Below, piece by piece: positions 44,393 to 53,589 of a DNA stretch of 64,000 bases. Within the stretch, counting starts at the first letter, position 1, and every line of letters starts with the position of its first letter. The DNA comes from Kaistella treverensis (GTDB lineage: Bacteria; Bacteroidota; Bacteroidia; Flavobacteriales; Weeksellaceae): contig NZ_FORQ01000001.1 in assembly GCF_900114045.1 (NCBI RefSeq), positions 1,091,662 through 1,155,661 of the forward strand, written 5' to 3'. The notes below the pieces were generated by a model, which saw only the letters and a list, made by a program, of their open reading frames with translations, was not told the origin of the DNA and searched no databases. The translations under genes and the position numbers were made by a program.

Positions 44393-45335
44393 TTTTTTGG
44401 TTAAGTCGTTTCGCCAAGCTTTCAATTTCGTTATATTTTGCTAATTGTTGTAACCATTTTTTAGGAATGTAATCAAGTCCATATAGAAGTCCTGCAAGTC
44501 CGCCTGTTACAGCACCTGTTGTGTCTGTGTCGTCACCTAAATTTACTGCTTTCAAAACTGCCTCTTTGTAATTGTCTGTTGTCAGTAAACACCAAATACT
44601 TGCTTCAAGTGTATGCAAAACGTAACCACTGCTTTGAATTTCGTCTTCATGAAGTTTGGTAATGTGGCCTTTTAGTAATCTGTCAAACTTTGCAATTTCA
44701 GTCGGATTAATTCCAAGGCTTGTTAAATGAGTTGAAATTTCAATCTGCAAGTTTTTAAAAATCTCAAATTTGTTTTTGCCCGCTAAAATTTGATGTGCAA
44801 ACTCAAGATAGTAGAAGCAGGCAATTACGGAACGAATATGTCCGTGAGTAATTGACGAAACTTTTTTTGTAATGTCGTAACGTTCGTTAATGGGTTTGTC
44901 AAGCAAATAAAAAAGCAAAGGTAAAACTCGCATAAGCGAACCATTGCCATTGTCGGTTTCGTCAAAACCGCCTGCTAACTCTGGTTTTTCGCCTTTTGTA
45001 AGTCGTGAGATCGCGTGGCTTGTTGCAATGCCTATATCGAAAACGTGTCCGTGTGGTGTCCAATAATTTTCGTGTTTCCATTTCACAAAGTTTTGTCCGA
45101 TTACATTCACGTCAAAATCTTGTGTCAATGCCTCTGCAAGGCAAAATGTTAGCGAACTGTCATCTGACCAAGTTCCTAATGGTACATTGTATGTTCCATA
45201 ACCAGTCATACTTGTTACAGGATCTTGTGCAAGCGTTTGTCTACTCTTAAATTCAACAGGAACGCCCAATGCATCGCCAACAGCAACACCGAAAAGTGCA
45301 GATTTTATTTTTGTTATTGTTGAGGTTTTTTTCAT
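44379..45335 (-). CDS. ADP-ribosylglycohydrolase family protein
   Basis: 318 residues of the ARH/DraG fold. Motifs are G-D-A-L-G-V-P-V-E (about 20-28), the metal-binding WSDDS at 56-60, D-N-G-N-G-S-L-M-R, T-H-G-H and near the end L-G-D-D-T-D-T, which carries the second metal site. Such enzymes remove ADP-ribose from Arg or other groups or cut related compounds. It follows a 94-residue gene by 2 bases on the same strand. Its stop codon is within the end of an attC-like repeat. In a defence island it could reverse an ADP-ribosyl mark or act on NAD-derived signals; this is inference. Confidence 0.88.
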   Translation of the reverse strand: MKKTSTITKIKSALFGVAVGDALGVPVEFKSRQTLAQDPVTSMTGYGTYNVPLGTWSDDSSLTFCLAEALTQDFDVNVIGQNFVKWKHENYWTPHGHVFDIGIATSHAISRLTKGEKPELAGGFDETDNGNGSLMRVLPLLFYLLDKPINERYDITKKVSSITHGHIRSVIACFYYLEFAHQILAGKNKFEIFKNLQIEISTHLTSLGINPTEIAKFDRLLKGHITKLHEDEIQSSGYVLHTLEASIWCLLTTDNYKEAVLKAVNLGDDTDTTGAVTGGLAGLLYGLDYIPKKWLQQLAKYNEIESLAKRLNQKIASH

Positions 45336-45337
45336 TC

Positions 45338-45622
45338 TTAAAAGTGTGGTTTAAAATATCTATGTAAGATTTTTTCAGACAGCTCATTTCCAAGTTTGTC
45401 CCAACCGTAAATTCTATTGTTTGTCATTCTATGTGCAAGTTCGCAAATTAAATCGCCTGTATTTTCATCAATAACGTAAGTGAAAATCCAAGGCGACAAG
45501 TCCCATTCTCTATTATTGTATGGATACGGTGTAGTAAATTGTCCGTTTAATCGTTTGAAAGTAAATTCCACTCCCGAAATGCTCAAAAATTTTTCTTTCT
45601 GTATTGTTGTTAAAAGTTCCAT
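45338..45622 (-). CDS. Small unknown protein paired with ADP-ribosylglycohydrolase
   Basis: 94 residues, soluble, with beta-rich character (F-L-S-I-S-G-V-E-F-T-F-K-R) and a conserved-looking E-L-A-H-R-M-T-N-N-R-I-Y-G-W-D segment. I do not recognise the family. It is 2 bases upstream of the ADP-ribosylglycohydrolase gene in one cassette. ATG 45622 (MELLTTIQ) is preferred because six earlier residues run into the repeat side. Confidence 0.6.
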   Translation of the reverse strand: MELLTTIQKEKFLSISGVEFTFKRLNGQFTTPYPYNNREWDLSPWIFTYVIDENTGDLICELAHRMTNNRIYGWDKLGNELSEKILHRYFKPHF

Positions 45623-45652
45623 ATTAGCTTGTTTAGGCACCTTCGTTTGCTT

Positions 45653-45851
45653 GCCACTAACGAAAAGGTATTTGCGAAGAATGGGCTACTGCAAACCAAA
45701 AATAGTAAAGAAAACCGCCTGGAGCAAAATGCTTTTTCAGCTTTTTAAATTATAAAAAAAGAAAGATAAAAGGCATTTTTGCGATTATTAGAAACTATAT
45801 TCTCAAAGGAAAACTTCAACCCCGTTTTTTGCAAATACACTGTTAGCTGTA
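45653..45851. repeat. attC-like palindromic site 2
   Basis: The plus strand begins GCCACTAACGAAAAGGTATTTGCG and ends GCAAATACACTGTTAGCTG when read across 45653-45851. The outer about 19 bases of both ends are inverted copies (CTAACGAAAAGGTATTTGC against CTAACAGTGTATTTGC). The centre is AT-rich. It is close to site 3 along its whole length, sharing ACTGCAAACCAAAA and ACCGCCTGGAGCAAAATGCTTTT-type blocks. Confidence 0.65.
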
Positions 45852-45855
45852 GTTG

Positions 45856-46533
45856 TTATTCTTCTATGCGATTAAACGATTTATAAATTTTTTCTAATCC
45901 TAAATTATAATCTTTGTTTTCTGTTTTCATTTCAGAAAGTACATTATTTACATCTTGTTGATGCATTGCTGTACTTATTGTCCTAAAAGCAAAGTTTGAA
46001 ATTGCATTTCTAAAATCTTCATTCTTATTTTCGTTAAACCAATCCTTTATGTATAATGCAGAATTAAATAAACCTAATAGGCTATAAATACGTCTATTAC
46101 ATTCGATTTCGGAAATTTCTTGTTTTGGAATGTAAATTTTCCTATTTGATTTATCGATGTCAACATAAAAACTGTATTCTTTTTCCTTTGAAAACTTATC
46201 TTTATTTGTTGGAAAGTTCAAATTATCACCTACCTGGTCGATTCTTAACATATTAAAAAATTCATAAAAAAATGCTCTATGAGCTTTTAAATCATGATTT
46301 TTCCATTCCTTCCAGAAATCTTTCCAGTCTTTTAATGTACTTGATTCCGAATAATATGCTAAGCATGAGTAAGATTTCCCCAATTCTTCTAATGCAAGTT
46401 CTGCCAATCCTAAACTTACATGCTTTTCAATTTTTGTACTATCTAATATTTTTTTTGCAGATTCATAAAGGTTATAAGAATTATCAAGAGAATTAATAAA
46501 TAGTTCGAAAAGTTCTTCTTTCTTTAAATTCAT
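45856..46533 (-). CDS. AbiV family abortive infection protein
   Basis: 225 residues, mostly helical. An N-terminal helix with N-S-Y-N-L-Y-E-S-A and the block A-E-L-A-L-E-E-L-G-K-S-Y, then W-K-D-F-W-K-E-W-K-N-H-D-L-K, then K-E-Y-S-F-Y-V-D-I-D, are the hallmarks of the AbiV family. Lactococcal AbiV stops phage growth by blocking translation after infection. It forms its own cassette between two attC-like repeats. ATG 46533 (MNLKKEELF) is preferred to the GTG/ATG seven codons earlier. Confidence 0.8.
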   Translation of the reverse strand: MNLKKEELFELFINSLDNSYNLYESAKKILDSTKIEKHVSLGLAELALEELGKSYSCLAYYSESSTLKDWKDFWKEWKNHDLKAHRAFFYEFFNMLRIDQVGDNLNFPTNKDKFSKEKEYSFYVDIDKSNRKIYIPKQEISEIECNRRIYSLLGLFNSALYIKDWFNENKNEDFRNAISNFAFRTISTAMHQQDVNNVLSEMKTENKDYNLGLEKIYKSFNRIEE

Positions 46534-46559
46534 TGTGGAAGTTTCTTGGCACAATTACA

Positions 46560-46755
46560 GATAACGAAAAAGTATTTGCGAAGAACGGGATACTGCAAAC
46601 CAAAAGTGGAAAGAAAAACCGCCTGGAGCAAAATGCTTTTGCAGATTTCTAAATTACTAAAAATTAAAATATGAAAAGCATTTTTGCGAATATTAAAACT
46701 AAATCTTCAAAGGAAAAATTCAATCCCATTTTTTGCAAATACACTGTAAGCTGCA
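46560..46755. repeat. attC-like palindromic site 3
   Basis: Plus strand from GATAACGAAAAAGTATTTGCG to GCAAATACACTGTAAGCTGCAG. Inverted ends share TATTTGC and TAACG/GTAAG-type cores. It is a near copy of site 2 with about one change in every five to six bases. Confidence 0.65.
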
Positions 46756-46756
46756 G

Positions 46757-47629
46757 TTAAAATTCTCGGAAGTTATCATATTGTAACCCTAAGAAATCTT
46801 GATATTCATCCAAAATATTATAACTCTCAATAATTTCAGTTTTTGCAGGTTCTTGAAGTTTTTTATTAGCAAAATCTTTACTAACTATTAAATTAAAAAG
46901 TATTACAGCTTCAAGTAAATTTGCTCTTGGTGAATTCCAATCATAATTCAGAGTAAAAGTTTCATCATCATCTTGAATTATGTGATGTTGAATCAAATCT
47001 TGCCAATTTCCATGAATTGAATGACTAGATAATCCATAAAATATATTATATGTTTGACTCACGTCGTCAGAAATACTAATTTTCTCTAATCTTTTTTTTA
47101 GATTTTTCCAATTTGAACTTTTATTCAGTTCTTCCATTTCGATATCGGAAATTTCAAATGAATTTTCAATTGATATTTTCATTCTTTTTTCGATTGGGAG
47201 TTCTTGGCCATCTCGCTTTGTAATATTTTCTTGAATATTTTTATAAAACTCCTTTTCAGTTATTAAAGAGTTTTTCACATAATTTTTATAATTGTTCTCT
47301 TCCCCATTTCGCAGAAAATATAAAATATTTATTTGATTTTCATAAATGCATCTATTCAATATAAAACAAATCTCTAATTTATTTTGACATGTATTTTGTA
47401 CTAAAGAAGTATTTAATTTGGCTAAACGAATCAAATTACCTCCTAAAATAGCTTCATCTCTTGTTAATTTTTTCGAAATTTTATTCTCATCAAAATATTT
47501 ATAATGAATTATTTGATGTAGAAGAGATATCGTGTTTTTATGAAGTTCAACTTTAGCAGACATAAATTCATTTTCAGTTGTAAACTTCTTGATTTGTTCA
47601 TTTGTAAACTGTGGATTTATATCTACCAT
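46757..47629 (-). CDS. DUF5677-like (HEPN-type) protein
   Basis: 290 residues, all helical, AT-rich coding. Middle segment (about 85-130) has R-C-I-Y-E-N-Q-I-N-I-L-Y-F-L-R followed by Y-K-N-Y-V-K-N-S-L, and later S-S-H-S-I-H-G-N-W-Q-D-L, all as in DUF5677 proteins. These look like HEPN folds and often sit near defence genes. Here it fills one cassette between two attC-like repeats. Nuclease activity is not shown by the sequence. Confidence 0.6.
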   Translation of the reverse strand: MVDINPQFTNEQIKKFTTENEFMSAKVELHKNTISLLHQIIHYKYFDENKISKKLTRDEAILGGNLIRLAKLNTSLVQNTCQNKLEICFILNRCIYENQINILYFLRNGEENNYKNYVKNSLITEKEFYKNIQENITKRDGQELPIEKRMKISIENSFEISDIEMEELNKSSNWKNLKKRLEKISISDDVSQTYNIFYGLSSHSIHGNWQDLIQHHIIQDDDETFTLNYDWNSPRANLLEAVILFNLIVSKDFANKKLQEPAKTEIIESYNILDEYQDFLGLQYDNFREF

Positions 47630-47640
47630 TTTTGATTAAT

Positions 47641-47843
47641 TGCATCTAACGTTTCAGGGATTGGCGTCAGTGGCGGAAATTGAAGCGAAAAGTTTTCAAT
47701 TTAGCGACACGGTAAGCAAAAGATAATTATTTGAATAAATTTAAGAAAAAAAGTCAATGTAATTTGGCTTTTGCGGAATAGAAAGACGAAACTTTAAGTT
47801 TTAGCCTTAACCCGCCATTGCGCCAAAACCCTTGTTAGTGGCA
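47641..47843. repeat. attC-like palindromic site 4
   Basis: On the minus strand it starts GCCACTAACAAGGGTTTTGG and ends CCCTGAAACGTTAGATGCA. The last ten bases (GTTAGATGCA) equal the simple site of classical integron attC elements, and the arms (CTAACAAGGGTTTTGGCG against CTAACGTTTCAGGGATTGGCG) are inverted copies. About 200 bp with an AT-rich middle. Confidence 0.65.
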
Positions 47844-47847
47844 GTTT

Positions 47848-48474
47848 TTATTGAAGTTTTGAAATATCCTCTCTTATCCTCTTTAAACCCTCATCTGAAT
47901 TTGCATAAACACCTTCGCTACGTATTACTCTATCTTGCCTATCCAAAACCACTAAAAGACAATTTTCCATATGGTAGTTATCGGGAATATATTTTTGGAT
48001 TGCAGGTTCATCTGATGGTAATATAATTTGAATAAAATTCTCGTTAATTAGTCTTTTTGTTAATTCATAAGAGGTAAAACAGCCTAAAGAATAGTTTAGT
48101 TGGCTATTTGTTTTGTGCTCTTTATCATATATTACTAAAAATATTCCTTTATTATTTTCTCGTGCTGCTTTTTTTGCGTCTTTTAAACTAGTCAGAGTTG
48201 CACCAATAAAAAAAATAGATTCTCGACTAGTATTTGATGAATATTCCGTAAAAGTCAGTTTTGGGAATTTTGGCTTGGTTATTATTCTTTTCGTTACATC
48301 TATTATAAGACCGATTGCACTTAGTATTATCGTAAAAGGTTCTAATCCTGGAGAATCATCTTTCCACCAAATAATTGCTGTAATTATTACTATTATAAAA
48401 ATTAGTATTTCGCAGAAACCAACAAGTTTTTCATTTTTAAAAAACAGAATTAAATAGAATTTTATTTTTTTCAC
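47848..48474 (-). CDS. Membrane-anchored protein with thioredoxin-like C-terminus
   Basis: 208 residues, GTG start. Two membrane segments lie at about 17-38 and 44-60. Residues 80-208 resemble a UAS/thioredoxin-like fold (A-R-E-N-N-K-G-I-F-L-V-I-Y, later F-I-Q-I-I-L-P-S-D-E-P-A-I-Q-K-Y, L-L-V-V-L-D-R-Q) without a CxxC active site. I do not recognise a named family. The gene occupies the outermost cassette of the array, next to the BREX operon. Confidence 0.6.
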   Translation of the reverse strand: MKKIKFYLILFFKNEKLVGFCEILIFIIVIITAIIWWKDDSPGLEPFTIILSAIGLIIDVTKRIITKPKFPKLTFTEYSSNTSRESIFFIGATLTSLKDAKKAARENNKGIFLVIYDKEHKTNSQLNYSLGCFTSYELTKRLINENFIQIILPSDEPAIQKYIPDNYHMENCLLVVLDRQDRVIRSEGVYANSDEGLKRIREDISKLQ

Positions 48475-48880
48475 TAATTTCTTGGTATAGGTTTAAATCG
48501 ATTGAGATGCAGTAAAATTGCCACTTACTCTCAAATATACGCAACTTTTCCTTTCTATAAGTTTTTTTATTTAGGTTGAATTAGAAAGTCTTTTGCCACC
48601 TAGAAGAATTATTCTAATAGTGAAAATTCCATCATTTACAATTCTTTGTAGTCATGTCTAATATTTTCGTCTTACATCACCTCAAATCCTCTAAAGTCTA
48701 CCATAAAAGGGTGTTTTGGGGAAGTGATTTCCGTGTATCATACATCGGACTCTGACCTAATATATCGTAAACTATAGAAGTTTACCCAAGAAAAATTTAG
48801 AAACCCCAGCACTATTTTTTTCATTCTTCGAACACCTTCATTTTGTATATTTACAGATTAATGTTTGTTAGAATAGGTTG
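48475..48880. other. Region before the BREX operon
   Basis: About 400 bp without a gene. The first 55 bp hold a final partial attC-like core (TTGCCACTTACTC at 48519-48531). The rest is AT-rich with a near-consensus TATATTTA about 30 bases before brxA, which could be its -7 element. No regulator of the BrxR/WYL type is present on either side. Confidence 0.5.
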
Positions 48881-49480
48881 ATGTTGAGAACAGATAGATA
48901 CGATTTTTCTTTCACCACGTCCTCATTGCTGCTCAATGGGATGGGACTAGTTGCTGAAGCAATAATTGGTAATGCAGATTTTGATTATGTCAGTATTTTA
49001 GGAAATGGAAAAACCACGACTGGTAAGAAATATTTTGCCGAGATTAATAAGCGACTTCGAAATTTAACTTCTGAAGAAATGGATTTATTAGTTGATGGAG
49101 ACTTATCAACGCAAAAGCACCTCTCTTTTCTTGCGGTATGTAAGACCTACGGATTTATCAAAGACTTTACATTAGACGTGCTTAGGAACAAACTGTTGGT
49201 ATATGATTACCAAATAACGGATACCGACTACCTCAGTTTTTTTAGAGGAAAAATGTCATCCCATGATGAACTGGAAGAACTGACAGATTCAACACAGAAG
49301 AAAATTAAGCAAGTAATGTTTAAAATCTTTGAACAAGCTGGAATTATTGATAATATTAGAAGTAAAAAAATTCAACCTCAATTCCTAGATTGCAAGGTCT
49401 TAGAATCTGTAAAAAGAGACAATCCCAATTGGTTGAGAATTTTCTTCATGTCGGATTCAGATATTGACCAAATAAACTAA
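48881..49480 (+). CDS. brxA: BREX protein BrxA (DUF1819)
   Basis: 199 residues, the first gene of the BREX operon. A helical, DNA-binding-type protein of the DUF1819 family, with Y-D-F-S-F-T-T-S-S-L-L near the start and L-S-F-L-A-V-C-K-T-Y-G-F-I in the middle. BrxA is required in BREX-1 defence in some hosts. ATG at 48881 is chosen over the TTG one codon before. brxB follows after 4 bases. Confidence 0.88.
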   Translation: MLRTDRYDFSFTTSSLLLNGMGLVAEAIIGNADFDYVSILGNGKTTTGKKYFAEINKRLRNLTSEEMDLLVDGDLSTQKHLSFLAVCKTYGFIKDFTLDVLRNKLLVYDYQITDTDYLSFFRGKMSSHDELEELTDSTQKKIKQVMFKIFEQAGIIDNIRSKKIQPQFLDCKVLESVKRDNPNWLRIFFMSDSDIDQIN

Positions 49481-49484
49481 AAGA

Positions 49485-50075
49485 ATGGAAGACATAACGA
49501 AAAAATTTACACATTTATACCATCTCATTTCATCATCTAAATTTCTAAAAAAGGAAGCATTGGGTGGTGAAATTCCTTTTTTTATCAGCGCATACAATCC
49601 AATTGAGGAAAATGAGGTAAATAGTTCTATTAAACTTTTGAAAAATAAGCTGGGGAATACAGGGGTTTCTGTATTGGAAATTAACCTCTATGATATTGTC
49701 TGCGATATTTTAGAGTCCAAGGGAGGTATGGAAAGAATGTTTGAAATAGAAAAATCAAAAACTAAAGAGAAGTTTCAAAACGCTTTACAATCAACGCTCA
49801 ACATCCATCTAATTCTTACCCCAAAGATCAAAGATATCATTGACCAAAATCCATCAAATGTCTATTTCCTCACAGGTATTGGGTTGGTATTTCCTTACAT
49901 CAGATCCCATAACATTTTGAATAATTTACAGAATATCGCTAAAGACTCACCCACCGTTATCTTCTTTCCTGGGGAGTACAATGGAAACTCACTGAATCTT
50001 TTCGGTATGATGAAAGACGATAATTACTACCGCGCATTTAACATAGACGTAATAAGCACAAACCATGATCATTAA
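49485..50075 (+). CDS. brxB: BREX protein BrxB (DUF1788)
   Basis: 196 residues of the DUF1788 family, with F-L-T-G-I-G-L-V-F-P-Y-I-R-S-H and F-F-P-G-E-Y-N-G near the C-terminus. Biochemical function is unknown; it is essential for BREX-1 in E. coli. Its last 11 bases overlap the start of brxC, so translation is coupled. Confidence 0.9.
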   Translation: MEDITKKFTHLYHLISSSKFLKKEALGGEIPFFISAYNPIEENEVNSSIKLLKNKLGNTGVSVLEINLYDIVCDILESKGGMERMFEIEKSKTKEKFQNALQSTLNIHLILTPKIKDIIDQNPSNVYFLTGIGLVFPYIRSHNILNNLQNIAKDSPTVIFFPGEYNGNSLNLFGMMKDDNYYRAFNIDVISTNHDH

Positions 50076-53000
50076 AAATTTTTTTGAGAAGAATATCAAC
50101 CGTCCTATTGAGACGGTAATTAAAGCAGACGATAGAGATAATGTTTCAACCGAAGTAATGGAATACGTTGTCACCAAGGAGATCGCAAAGAAAATTGGTG
50201 ATATGTTCAGTAACTATACAAGTTACCGAGGTTCAAATGGAGTTTGGATTTCAGGATTCTTTGGTAGTGGTAAATCACACCTCCTGAAAATACTTTCTTA
50301 CGTCTTGGAGAACAAGGAATTCGATGGCTATAAAAGTGGGGAGTTGTTTGCCGAGAAAATTGAAGATGACAGTATGTTGAAAGGTGACATCCTTGCATCC
50401 ACAAGAATTCCATCTGAATCCGTTCTTTTTAATATTGACCAACAAGCACAAATTACGACGAAGGACGATCCATCAGCGATTTTAAAAGTATTTTACAAGG
50501 TTTTCTATGACCATGTTGGTTATTATGGTTTCCAACCCCATGTTGCTGAGTTTGAAATGTGGTTAGACAAACAGAATAAGTACACCGAGTTTAAATCTAA
50601 ATTCAATGACATTCTTGGAACAGACTGGGACACAGCGAGAATTGATTATTTTGACCCTCGCGTAACCAAGACTACCGCGGAAGTATTAGGTGGGATTTTC
50701 GGCACTGATCCGTCCGACTATAATGATATATTAGATGTATTGGAAAGCAAACAGAAACAGTCCATTGAAGATTTTGCTCACAAAGTACACGATTACATAA
50801 AAACCAAACCCTCAGGTTTCAGACTAAATTTCTTTGTAGATGAAGTAGGTCAGTTTATTTCTGAAAATACCAAGCTGATGTTGAACCTGCAAACTATTGC
50901 TGAGTCATTAGCAACTGTTACTCACGGACATTCATGGATCTTGGTTACCTCGCAGGAGGATATGGAGAAAATTGTTGGTGATATGAACAGAAGTCAACAG
51001 AATGACTTTTCACGGATCCAAGCAAGATTCGGAATCAAGGTCCCTTTAACTTCTGCAAACGTGGATGAAGTAATTGAAAAGAGATTACTGAAAAAGACCC
51101 CTGATGCGCAAAAGCACTTGGTTGAAACATTTAAAAAAGAAAATGCTCATCTCGATACCTTGCTGAGTTTTTCAGATTCAGGAGTTCAGTTTAAAGGGTT
51201 CAAAGGAGAAAATGATTTTGCCAATAAACTACCGTTTATTCCCTATCAGTTCGATTTATTCCAACAGTGCAGGATTGCACTTGCAACTCATAATGCTTTT
51301 CAGGGAAGACATGCATCGGTGGGGGAAAGAAGTATGCTGGGAGTTTTTCAACAGGTAATACAGAATATCGAAGAAGAAAACCAAAACACTTTGGTAAGTT
51401 TCGACCTGATGTTTGATGGGTTAAGGAATGAACTCAAAGGACAGATTCAGAATACCATTCAACTTGCTGAAAAGAATCTTGATAATGAATTTGCCATTAA
51501 AGTACTTAAGACTTTATTTTTAGTAAAATACTACGCGAATTTTAAAACTACCAAAAGAAATATCTCTGTACTGATGATCAATCAGATTGATATCGATTTG
51601 AAACAGCATGAGAAGAATATTGATGAAGCATTAAATCTTTTAGAAAATCAGAGTTACATCCAAAGAAACGGGGAAGTCTATGAGTTTCTAACCGACGAGG
51701 AAAAAGATATTGAACAGGAGATTAAAGACATTGTGGTCGATGAGCAACAGGTGACCCAATTGTTAAAGGAAATCTTCTTTGATGAGATCATCAGAGACAG
51801 CAAACTGAAATATTTCGATACAAAACAGGATTACGAATTCACAAGTAAGATCGACGGAATTTTATTAGGAAAGGAAAAAGAATTGGCCATCGAAATTATT
51901 ACTGAAAACTATTCAGATTATTCCAATATACCCCACATTCAGGGACAGACCATGGGAAGTACGGGAATGAAAGTCGTATTACCATCGAACGCGACTTTCA
52001 TGAAGGATCTGAGGATGTATCTGAAAACCGACAAATACAACAAACAAAACCAATCCACTTCCAATAAGTCAGAAATAAAGCGGATTCTTCATGATAAAGC
52101 CATGCAGAATGTGGAGAGAAGAAAAAATTTAGGTTTACAGGGAAATAAATTACTTGCGGATTCAGATGTGTATCTGAATGGTGAAAAAATTCAGAAAGGA
52201 AATGTTTCGGATGGGAAAACCCTTGTCCTGAACGCATTTCAGAATTTGGTAAAAACGGTTTACAAAAACCTAAGAATGCTGGGGAATGTCCAATTTTCTG
52301 AGGACACTTTTAAAGCCGTGGTTTTTGGAACAAAAGACAGTCTCTTTCAGTCAGATGATACCACGATGGCAGAAGGAGAATCTGAGATCCTGAATTTCAT
52401 CAACAGAAGAAAAGGTCAGTCCGACCGAACTTCATTGAGTGATCTTCGGTTTTATTTCTCAAAAAAACCTTACGGATGGTACCCTAATGCGGTATGGACT
52501 TTAACCGCACAACTTTACCAACGAGGTAAGGTGGAACTCATAAAAGATTCCAATATTCTTGAGGATGCAGAAGTGGTACAGTCTCTTTTAAATTCTGCGA
52601 CACATCCCAACGTGATGTTGGAACCACAAGCGGTTATCGATCCTAAGTTGGTAGTGAACCTGAAACAGTGTTATTCGGAAGCATTTGATGAAGCCCCTTC
52701 TAAAAGCGAACCCAAAGAGGTTGCCAATGAGTTCAAAATGAAACTGAACGAAATGTATTCCGAGGTTTCTGAATTGGTAGTACGTAAGACAGAACTTCCG
52801 TTTGTGGAAGTACTTTCAGATTTCAGGGAGAAATTACACAAACTGAAAAACAAAGATTACAGTTATTTTCTGCTTAATTTAAATGATTTTGAAGATGAAC
52901 TGTTAGATACCAAAGAAAATGTTTTGGGACCCATAAAAAGGTTTATCAATGGAGACCAACTGAAAATTTACGAGAAAGTACGGAACTTTCTTAAAGGTGA

Positions 53001-53589
53001 TTTGTCCAATTTGGATTTTGTGGAAGGTGATGAATTCTCCCAGCTCAAATCTTTGATGGATGAAAAACAACCGTATAAAGGAAATACCATGCGTGATGCT
53101 AAGGTAGTTCACGAACATCTTACTCAAAAATTATTGCACCAAATCGATGAGGAGAGAAATAAATCCATAGATAAAGTTCAGAAGATTATTGAAGATGTAA
53201 AAGGAAAAGAAGAATTCACCTTACTTTCCGAAGCCGAACAAGTTAAAATCCTGTCCCCGTTTGAAGAGGAGATCACTAAACTCAGATCCCAACGTTACAT
53301 TGGAAATATGAGAAACGCTACTGCTACGGTGGTAAATCAGGTATACAACAGACAGCTGAATGAAATGATTCGACTCACCACCCCTGCACCCGTGATATCA
53401 CCCGTCGTTGGTGAAGATCCACAACCTGCAATGGTTACCCCACATTACATCCAAAGTTCTGCGATTAAAACAGGTTTTACCAAAAATGAACTGAAGACGG
53501 AACAGGATGTAAATGAATATGTGGAATCCATCCGCAAATCATTCTTAGAGAAAATTAAAGAGAATAAAAGAATTTCATTAATCAAATGA
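50065..53589 (+). CDS. brxC: BREX P-loop protein BrxC
   Basis: 1174 residues, the large ATPase of BREX. Walker A GFFGSGKS at 64-71; a Walker B-like strand F-F-V-D-E-V-G-Q-F. Long helical and coiled-coil regions fill the C-terminal half. BrxC probably assembles with BrxB and PglZ. Its stop overlaps the pglX start as ATGA. Confidence 0.93.
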   Translation: MIIKNFFEKNINRPIETVIKADDRDNVSTEVMEYVVTKEIAKKIGDMFSNYTSYRGSNGVWISGFFGSGKSHLLKILSYVLENKEFDGYKSGELFAEKIEDDSMLKGDILASTRIPSESVLFNIDQQAQITTKDDPSAILKVFYKVFYDHVGYYGFQPHVAEFEMWLDKQNKYTEFKSKFNDILGTDWDTARIDYFDPRVTKTTAEVLGGIFGTDPSDYNDILDVLESKQKQSIEDFAHKVHDYIKTKPSGFRLNFFVDEVGQFISENTKLMLNLQTIAESLATVTHGHSWILVTSQEDMEKIVGDMNRSQQNDFSRIQARFGIKVPLTSANVDEVIEKRLLKKTPDAQKHLVETFKKENAHLDTLLSFSDSGVQFKGFKGENDFANKLPFIPYQFDLFQQCRIALATHNAFQGRHASVGERSMLGVFQQVIQNIEEENQNTLVSFDLMFDGLRNELKGQIQNTIQLAEKNLDNEFAIKVLKTLFLVKYYANFKTTKRNISVLMINQIDIDLKQHEKNIDEALNLLENQSYIQRNGEVYEFLTDEEKDIEQEIKDIVVDEQQVTQLLKEIFFDEIIRDSKLKYFDTKQDYEFTSKIDGILLGKEKELAIEIITENYSDYSNIPHIQGQTMGSTGMKVVLPSNATFMKDLRMYLKTDKYNKQNQSTSNKSEIKRILHDKAMQNVERRKNLGLQGNKLLADSDVYLNGEKIQKGNVSDGKTLVLNAFQNLVKTVYKNLRMLGNVQFSEDTFKAVVFGTKDSLFQSDDTTMAEGESEILNFINRRKGQSDRTSLSDLRFYFSKKPYGWYPNAVWTLTAQLYQRGKVELIKDSNILEDAEVVQSLLNSATHPNVMLEPQAVIDPKLVVNLKQCYSEAFDEAPSKSEPKEVANEFKMKLNEMYSEVSELVVRKTELPFVEVLSDFREKLHKLKNKDYSYFLLNLNDFEDELLDTKENVLGPIKRFINGDQLKIYEKVRNFLKGDLSNLDFVEGDEFSQLKSLMDEKQPYKGNTMRDAKVVHEHLTQKLLHQIDEERNKSIDKVQKIIEDVKGKEEFTLLSEAEQVKILSPFEEEITKLRSQRYIGNMRNATATVVNQVYNRQLNEMIRLTTPAPVISPVVGEDPQPAMVTPHYIQSSAIKTGFTKNELKTEQDVNEYVESIRKSFLEKIKENKRISLIK

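Noticed and set aside
44253..47843. MITEs or IS remnants as the explanation of the palindromic elements
   Set aside because: No target-site duplications are evident, and each element lies exactly between one gene stop and the next gene start, which fits cassettes better. Not excluded without a genome-wide search.
44253..48531. CRISPR array
   Set aside because: Repeats are about 200 bp, palindromic and separated by genes of different length, without short regular spacers. No cas gene is in the window.
48878..48880. TTG as start of brxA
   Set aside because: An ATG follows in the next codon and gives the same protein less one residue.
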